Positions 57,599-64,000 of a DNA stretch of 64,000 nt are shown one piece after another; within the stretch, counting starts at the first letter, position 1; each line of letters starts with the position of its first letter. The DNA is taken from the NCBI GenBank assembly GCA_022036555.1, contig CM039119.1, positions 44,023,318-44,087,317 on the forward strand, in the 5' to 3' direction. The position numbers were made by a program, and so were the translations under genes. The notes beneath the pieces were generated by a model. The model did no database searches. It was not told the origin of the DNA and saw only the letters and a list, made by a program, of their open reading frames with translations. Source of the stretch: Microstegium vimineum. Taxonomy: Eukaryota; Streptophyta; Magnoliopsida; Poales; Poaceae.

Positions 57599-59179
57599 AT
57601 GAACCACCCAACCCAAGCCCACGAGGGACAAGTGAAGCAACAACGGCGGGCCATGGCTACAACATGTTCTGTTTCTGTTCCTTGCCAAGCGCGCCACGAG
57701 CCTCACGTCGCCATCTTCCCGCTCATGGCGAAAGGCCACACGATGCCGCTGCTGGACCTCGCCTGCCTCCTCCGCAGCCGAGGGCTCGCCGCCGTCACTT
57801 TCTTCACAACCCCGGGCAACGCCGCCTTCGTCCGTGCTGCCCTGCGGCGAGGCGGCGCTAGCGACGAGGCCGTCATCGAGCTCTCCTACCCGGCCGGCCA
57901 CGCGCCCGTGGGCGGGGAGGGCGTCGCGTCAGCGTCCTCCTTCACCGCGTTCGCAGAGGCCACGTCGGCGCTGCGGCCGCGGTTGGAGGGTGCGCTCGTG
58001 GCGCTGTGCCCGCCTGCGAGCCTCCTCGTCGCCGACGGGTTCCTGTATTGGGCGCACGCGTCGGCCGCCGCGCTCGGCGTCCCGAGCGTGTCGTTCCTCG
58101 GCACGTCCGCGTTCGCGCACGTCGTCCGGGAGGCGTGCGTACGAGACAAGCCGGGAGCCTCATCATCTGTCGTCTCGCCGCGGCAAGGCGGCACTGGTGT
58201 CGACGACGACGCATCCACATCCGCTGCCACGTACGTTTATCGGATGCCGGAGTTCCCTCACCTCCAGTTCTCTCTCCTCGACCTCGTGCCGCCGCCGGCG
58301 CTGCCGATGATAGACCTGGATGCTAAGATGGCGGCGGCCGTCGCGGCGAGCCGAGGCCTCATCATCAACACCTTCCATGACCTAGAGGGCCGCTACATAG
58401 AGCACTGGAACCAGCACATCGGTCCTAAGGTCTGGGCTATCGGCCCACTGTGGCTTGCCCACCACCGGCAATCCTCCTCTTTCGGCATCGGCAATAATGA
58501 GCTCCACGCCAAGCCCTCCTGGTGGATGCAGTGGCTGGATGGCATGGCGGTCGCCGGAAAGCCTGTAGTGTACATCTCACTGGGGACACTGGCCGCCATC
58601 TCACAAACGCAGCTGAAAGAGGTGGCCGACGGGTTAGACCGGGCCAGGGTGAACTTCCTGTGGGCTCTGCGGCCTGACAATGGCGTTCTTGGCACGGGGT
58701 ACGAGGAGCGTGTTGTTGGACGAGGCAAGGTGGTAAGAGAATGGGTGGATCAACGACAGATCCTCCGGCACCCATGCGTTCGAGGATTTCTAAGCCATTG
58801 CGGGTGGAACTCAGTGCTGGAGAGTGTTGCAGCGGGTGTCCCTTTGGCAGCATGGCCATGCGAGTTTGAACAGCCTATCAACGCAAAGTTTGTCGTCGAT
58901 GAGCTGCGGATCGGCGTTAGGGTGCATGCCACCGATGGAGGAGCGATTGGAGGTCTGGTGAAAAGCGAGGAGATCATGAGGGCGGTCAAGGAGCTAATGT
59001 TTGGGGAGGCCGGAATGGCGATGGTACTGAGGGCGACAGAGATAGCAACACGGGCTCAGCTAGCCGTGTCCGATGGAGGGTCGTCATGGAAGGCGGTTGA
59101 GGAGATGATTAGTGAACTTTGTGTGGGGGTAGATATGCATCGTGCATGCATGACCGGAAAATCCAACGGAATAAACTAA
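57599..59179 (+). CDS. family 1 UDP-glycosyltransferase, UGT90A-like (paralogue)
   Basis: A 526-residue intronless GT1 enzyme. The catalytic-type His is at about residue 47 (PLMAKGHTMPLLDL). The PSPG box spans about 382-425, starting WVDQRQILRHP, with the usual SHCGWNS and ending FEQ. It shares with the UGT at 7878-9398 the blocks TTPGNAAFVRAAL, FAHVVREA/V and GRGKVVREWVDQR, so the two are recent paralogues. The ATG at 57599 is the first in frame; ATG at 57653 (CCATGG context) starts closer to the conserved domain and is a good alternative. It has an Ala-rich insertion before the linker and a C-terminal extension ending TGKSNGIN not seen in the other copy. The reading frame is intact. The acceptor is unknown. 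Confidence 0.92.
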   Translation: MNHPTQAHEGQVKQQRRAMATTCSVSVPCQARHEPHVAIFPLMAKGHTMPLLDLACLLRSRGLAAVTFFTTPGNAAFVRAALRRGGASDEAVIELSYPAGHAPVGGEGVASASSFTAFAEATSALRPRLEGALVALCPPASLLVADGFLYWAHASAAALGVPSVSFLGTSAFAHVVREACVRDKPGASSSVVSPRQGGTGVDDDASTSAATYVYRMPEFPHLQFSLLDLVPPPALPMIDLDAKMAAAVAASRGLIINTFHDLEGRYIEHWNQHIGPKVWAIGPLWLAHHRQSSSFGIGNNELHAKPSWWMQWLDGMAVAGKPVVYISLGTLAAISQTQLKEVADGLDRARVNFLWALRPDNGVLGTGYEERVVGRGKVVREWVDQRQILRHPCVRGFLSHCGWNSVLESVAAGVPLAAWPCEFEQPINAKFVVDELRIGVRVHATDGGAIGGLVKSEEIMRAVKELMFGEAGMAMVLRATEIATRAQLAVSDGGSSWKAVEEMISELCVGVDMHRACMTGKSNGIN

Positions 59180-60256
59180 AGAAGTTGGTGCCGGCCATCA
59201 CATTATTTGTGAGGAATAAACTTAAAAAGTTGGTGTGTTGGATCTTTGCTTTGCTACTCTGGTTCTGAACTCTGTTGTAGCTCCTTTTCTGCTATCAACG
59301 ATATATTCGATTGGACTTCTTAGTACCCGTCCAATTCCACAAGTCTCTCCAGTCCCACTAAGAGATAATCAAGCCATTTATAGCCAAATTTTTAGAAGCT
59401 TTCTAAACCCATCCATATAAACGCATTCACACCCGTTCTTCCCCTATGAGCTTCTTTAAAGGCCAGACCAACAAATTCTCGAGATTGACAAAATCGACAT
59501 AGGAGATTCATGAAACCACCAAAAATGCCTCGCCGTCGATGCCTATCACTAAAACAACAATATCGTCACATTCGCCTTCAGAGGGAGTCATACCCAAGGC
59601 CAGAACCTATGCTACTAAGGCTTTTGTAAACACCATGCTACAAGCCCTTTTCGCATATTAGTAAAAATGGTGGTTTCTCATTACACACATCTTCTTTCGC
59701 ATATTAGTGAAACGGTGGTTCCTCATTCCACACATTTTCCACATTTGCTTGATTCCACTCGAGTAAAATGGGTGCCAATCAATTGCGCTTAGGAGTATGA
59801 GATTATGGCTATCCTCGTTGATACCAAAGAGATGTCAAATATTAATAAATGTGTATTGCTTCTTTGTCCGAGTTTATAAATTTCGAAGAACAAGAGCGAG
59901 AACTAGTATGGTCCACTACCAAACAAATGTTTTTTTAGATATGTGCAAAATCAATTTTTAGTAGAGATTTTTAAAACTACTACTACTACACTATTGAATG
60001 TACAAACCAGGCATTTTTTTCGAACAGTTTTAAAACTGTCCCTGAAAATTAATTCTTAGAAATGGTTCGACTAAGTTTTTAAAAATACTTTTAAAAAATA
60101 ACAAAAACTATTAAAGCCGTAGTCGTCTCCTATTTTTCCATGTAATAAGTGGGTCCATAAGAATTTGAGCCATGGCCACTTGGCTCACATGAGTCCCTCT
60201 TATCAGCACACAACAAATTTTAGATAATGTCAAGAACTATAAAATTTTAGTATAGA
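59180..60256. other. intergenic, with a two-copy tandem repeat
   Basis: No gene supported. A 46-bp unit (TTTCGCATATTAGT...CACACAT) is repeated at about 59648-59739. The inverted strings GAACAGTTTTAAAACTGTCC near 60020 form a small hairpin. Otherwise nothing recognisable. Confidence 0.5.
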
Positions 60257-60261
60257 GAATG

Positions 60262-61461
60262 TGTCAGTGTCTAAAACGGCGGGGTCTAGATGTCCAACTA
60301 GTAAATTTTTAAGCGCGTCTGAGCTCGGATGGTTGTGCGAGGATGACACGGTGATGTATACTAGTTCAGACACGAATGCCCTACGTCCAGTGTGGTTTCG
60401 GATCGTGTTACCAAGCACAGGGGTGCTTGCAGAGGGGAGCTACAAGCGGGTGGAGAGAGGGAAGGCCGCTTCCCAGGTCTAGTGTATGCGAGTGTTTTGG
60501 TTCTGGTGTGCGCTCGAGGGCTCCGAGAGCTGACTGTCGGAGCGCCCAAGTGGGTGGTTTTAGGGTGTTGTGCGTGTATGCGTATGAGTGGCGAGAGAGC
60601 GAGATTGAGGATCCACTCTCCCCCTTTATACCTCAGGGAGAGAGGGCAGAGTACAGTCGAGGGGGAGAGAGAGGGAAAGAGCGTGTGTGCGCATGGTGCG
60701 GAGTGTTGACTTCAAGGACGCCGCAAGCCATCGTCCGTCTTCCTTCTCGAGCAAGGTACATGGCGCTCGCGTCGTTGATACGTCGTGGGCTTGTCCGTCC
60801 TTTAGGTATACTGTGGCCATGCGCCTTCTGATCGGAGGCTTCCTATTTCCTGATTTGGGTATAGGCGGAGATTGGCAGAACAGGGCCAAGTACCCCCGCG
60901 TTCCAGCGTACAGTGCTTGGTGCGTGATGATTCCTAATCGCGTGACCCGCACGCGCCGCGCGTAGGCATGGCGAGTCTTATTCGGGGAGCAGGCAGCATG
61001 GGCGTTGTACCTCGAGCCCCAACCGGGACCGTCGTGGTCGGCCATACCCGGGAGGTCCCACTTCCGCAGTGGGAGGACGACCAGTACTGTATACCTCTGG
61101 CCAAGGGCGCAGCATCCTCGGCCGGAGGAGGTGAAGCGTCTCCGAGGGGAGATGACGTCGGTGATGACGTCACCCCTCCTCAGACGAGGCGGAATGCATT
61201 CGAGGGGGGATGACGTCGACGATGACGTCACCCCGGTCGGACGAAGCGGAGTGCCTCCGAGGGGGGGGGGGCGGGATGACGTGCATCCCCGGCCGAACGA
61301 GGCGAAGTGCCTCCGAGGGGCGTGCTTTAGAGCTCGTTTCGCCTTTGGGTCGAGCCCTTTCCAAAGCCCGGCAGAGGACAAGTTAAGATGGGCTTGGACC
61401 AAATGGCTTTTTGTTTTTTTCGAGATGCGGTGTTGGGTACCCTATCTCCAGGTATCCGACA
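60262..61461. repeat. solo LTR, 1200 bp
   Basis: Starts TGTCAGTGTCTAAAAC and ends GGTATCCGACA, flanked by GAATG at 60257-60261 and 61462-61466. It has no internal retroelement sequence. A TTTATA context near 60625 may be its promoter. Open frames of up to 258 residues across it are not supported as genes. The family is not identified. Confidence 0.82.
61125..61325 (+). repeat. degenerate tandem repeat with TGACGTCA sites in the solo LTR
   Basis: About three units of 55-65 bp, each containing a CGAGGCGGA(A/G)TGC-like block, a G-run and one or two TGACGTC cores: TGACGTC at 61153, TGACGTCA at 61165, TGACGTC at 61211, TGACGTCA at 61223, TGACGTG at 61277. TGACGTCA is the classic bZIP (TGA/CREB-type) site. 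The G-run at about 61259-61271 may form unusual structure. Confidence 0.75.
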
Positions 61462-61466
61462 GAATG

Positions 61467-62142
61467 TCTCTATTCGAATTTGTTTGAAAATTAAAAAAAT
61501 AGATATTAAAATATGAGAACTTAAAATGTAAATTTAGGACTCTTAACTAATTTTAAACAAAAAAACTAGTCAACCACAAAGTTTTATTGTCTCATTAAGA
61601 TCTACACTTTTATAAAAATTTGTTCTTCATTCGAAAAAAATAATAAATTTATTTGTTCTTCACTTAACCGCCCCAAAAATTGATTTATAATTGATTAAGA
61701 CTAGAAATTTATCTATTTTTAGGGGTAGTTAGCATAAGAATTCACCCTTAAAATATGATTTCTATTTGTAGTTATGTTATGTGAAGCACACGTGAAAATG
61801 GTCTAGATTTTCACAAGAGGTTTTTATGAAGTCAACTGCCATTACAAATTGATCTTTAGGAGCGATTCAAAAGCTATGGTGCAGTATAGAATTTAGAGCT
61901 GGTTTATTATATGAATTACTTATAAAATGGGGGGGGGGGGTAATTGTGAAAACAATCTATGTAGTAGTAGTCCTAGCACAGAAACATGATCCTTTTGTTT
62001 TTAGAAACTGAGGAAAAGGAATGCAAATAGATGGTCTCATAAGGCCAATCATACATGTCCTAGACAGTATCGAGCCTATCATGGTATGAGTAAAGTTGTT
62101 TTCGATTGTGAGTTTTATAATGTTGTTTTTAAGATTGATATG
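61467..62142. other. intergenic, with a 12-bp poly-G run
   Basis: AT-rich, no gene recognised. Twelve consecutive Gs lie at 61929-61940. Confidence 0.5.
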
Positions 62143-63727
62143 TGAAAGGATTAAGATGTCCAAGAGGGAGGGATGAATTGGGCTCTTTCAAATTTCTAAG
62201 CAAGAATTAAACTTAGCAAGAGCCAATTAACCCCCTAGTGCTTTTCCCAAGTGTGTCCTAGCTACACAAGCAAGACATGACAATGAAAGCGGTAAAACCC
62301 TATGCAATTCTAGTCAAGCAACACAAAGGTAAAGCGGAAAGTAATGCTTGAAAGTAATTGCAATAAGTCAGGAGAAGGGAGTAAGCAAGTTGACACGATG
62401 ACGTTTTGCCGAGGTATCAAGGAGTCGACACTCCCCCCTAGTCCTCGTTGGAGCACCGCGCACGGTATTGCTCCCCCTTAGTCCGCGCAAGGACTAAGTG
62501 CTCTCTACGGGCTGATTCTTCGTCACTCCGGCTCGGTGAATCTCCCACAACCGATCACAACAAAGCTTGAGCCATCCACAATGATCTCCACCGGATGATC
62601 ACCAAGCAAACCTCCACGAAGCCGTCTAGGTGATGTCTATCACCAAGAGTAACAAGCACTAACTTTCACTTGACCAAGGCTAGTCTAGTGATTGAATGGA
62701 TGCACAGTTGCTATCTCTAAGCAACTAGTGAGAATCAACTCATTGAATTGCAATTCACTCTCACTAGGGCTCTTGCACTTCTTGCACTCTCACAAGGGTT
62801 GGTCAGCAATTGGAATGAGCAAGAGAGGGCTCATGGGACTGGTGGAGGAGTATAAATACCCCCCAAGCCAAACCCCAACCGTTAGGCACAAAATGTGCTT
62901 CACTGCGTCACTCCGGACGCAACTGCTAGGTAGGATCCGGACCAACACGCACGTGTCCGGGCCCCCTCAACATACTGAAAACCGCGTAGAAGCCAGGCAG
63001 TCCGGACGCTCTTTGCAGTCCGGACGCAAGCATCCGGACAGCGTCCGGATTCAAAATCAGCTCTCTGGAACTCTCTGCTGGGGTCCAGACGCTGCCTATG
63101 GTCTGGACTCACCACTCCGGACTGCGTCCGGATCCAAACGACTCTCTCTGGAGCTCTCTGCATAGGTCCGGACGCAACATGCAGTCCGGACCCTACATTG
63201 TTCATTGCGTCCGGACGTTCTGATACAGGCAGAGCAAACCCTAGGGTCTGGACGCACAGCCGATGGTCCGGACCCAGGGAAACACTAGCATCCGGAGCTC
63301 CTTTTCAAGCCAGATTAGCACACTTCCAACAAGGAAGTTGCTCTACTTGGTCCAAGGACTAATTCTAAAGCTTTCTAGTGCTAGTTTTCACAAGTGTGTA
63401 CCACACCTAATCACATAGCCTCTCCTAGGTCAAGCTACTAGATAGTATCCCCCTTAATAGTATGGCCAAAGGAAAAATAAAGGTGCTAAACTACTCTAAG
63501 TGTCCATCAACTCCAAACGACACTTAGACCTAGTCTAATCTTCAACCTTGTCGTCAATCCTTTGAAAACCGAAACGATTCCAATAAGGGGCACGAATACC
63601 ATGATAGTCCAATTAACCATCCATTACCATGACCTAACTTTCTCATTGCCTCTGCAAAACACACGTTAGTCATAGTAATCTTGCATTGTCGTTAATCACC
63701 AAAACACTAGGGGCCTAGATGCTTTCA
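62143..63727 (-). repeat. 3' LTR of a second Sirevirus (minus strand), 1585 bp
   Basis: Tips TGAAAGGATT and GATGCTTTCA; on the minus strand it starts TGAAAGCATC and ends AATCCTTTCA, like the LTR at 35659-37260. Shared blocks include the minus-strand CTAACGTGTGTTTTGCAGAG start region, the TATA box and the GAGCCCAATTCA-type end. A dense array of GTCCGGACGC-type palindromes lies at about 62910-63290, in the place of the CGTCGGACG array of the other copy. Just outside, at 63728-63745, the minus strand reads a purine tract (AAAAAAGGTGGAGAT), so the element body lies to the right. Confidence 0.85.
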
Positions 63728-64000
63728 ATCTCCACCTTTTTTGTGATTGATGACAATACGCCATAGAGTATGATAAGAGAGTTTTATTTTGGTTTTCAAG
63801 TGACTTGGCTTATCTATGCATGGGTTAGTGAATAAGAATGGATAATACATGCTTAAATAATCCAAGCCACAACATGTACTAAGGATATGAATCGAGTGTA
63901 AGTACAAGAGATATGCTCAACACAAATATATATAACAAAGTAAGCAGGAAAGCATATCATGAGAAAAAGCATGTGACATAATCATATAGGAGTGAAACCA
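63728..64000 (-). mobile_element. 3' internal end of the second Sirevirus, cut by the window end
   Basis: Contains the polypurine tract adjacent to the LTR and then AT-rich noncoding sequence resembling 47500-47735 of the first Sirevirus (for example the GTGACTTGGCTT... region and the GTCATCAATCAC string before the tract). Coding parts, if present, lie beyond 64000. Confidence 0.7.

Noticed and set aside
60361..61487. Open frames up to 258 aa
   Set aside because: Inside a 1200-bp solo LTR with GAATG duplications; no domain.
1..64000. CRISPR arrays, operons, rRNA genes
   Set aside because: None seen; the sequence is plant nuclear DNA. Repeats such as the CGTCGGACG array are not regularly spaced.

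Overview
The window looks like an accessory-rich stretch of a grass nuclear genome, probably Andropogoneae (sorghum, sugarcane or Miscanthus type). The reasons are GC-rich intronless monocot genes, a nuclear tRNA-Lys gene, Tourist and Stowaway MITEs, and deeply nested LTR retrotransposons. The species call is an inference.

Only four host loci can be supported. They are the 3' part of a U-box/ARM E3 ubiquitin ligase (1-1776, +), tRNA-Lys(CTT) (2300-2372, +), and two UGT90A-like UDP-glycosyltransferases (7878-9398, -, and 57599-59179, +). The two UGTs are paralogues about 48 kb apart in divergent orientation, separated almost entirely by transposons.

From 2.4 to 7.8 kb lie small non-autonomous DNA elements: hAT-like, unclassified TIR, Stowaway and Mutator-like. 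From about 9.6 to 52.7 kb there is one set of nested elements. The outermost layer is a putative Mutator-like element with a plus-strand FAR1/MULE transposase pseudogene (12.4-14.8 kb) and a convergent minus-strand, multi-exon Ulp1-type cysteine protease gene whose pieces are now at 15.7-17.7, 21.9-22.3 and 50.4-50.8 kb. A 476-bp solo LTR, a hAT-like element and a 4.0-kb solo LTR sit inside it. A Tat-lineage Ty3/gypsy element (22324-50437, minus strand, two 1002-bp LTRs, TSD CCTTA) landed at an exon-intron junction of the protease gene. That gypsy element carries an antisense, spliced plant-mobile-domain gene (23.7-27.0 kb) and was itself hit twice. A 3.6-kb solo LTR (28959-32587) split its pol. 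A Sirevirus-type Ty1/copia element (35659-47813, plus strand) split its gag. The copia element keeps an open 1075-residue pol, a frameshifted gag, a broken env-like ORF, one full LTR, and only 74 bp of its second LTR.

To the right are a Tourist MITE, a decayed LINE (53.75-55.8 kb), another MITE, the second UGT, a 1200-bp solo LTR with TGACGTCA sites, and the 3' LTR of a second, minus-strand Sirevirus that runs off the window end. Element boundaries rest on terminal sequences and target-site duplications read by eye. Family names rest on recognised protein motifs. No database search was possible.
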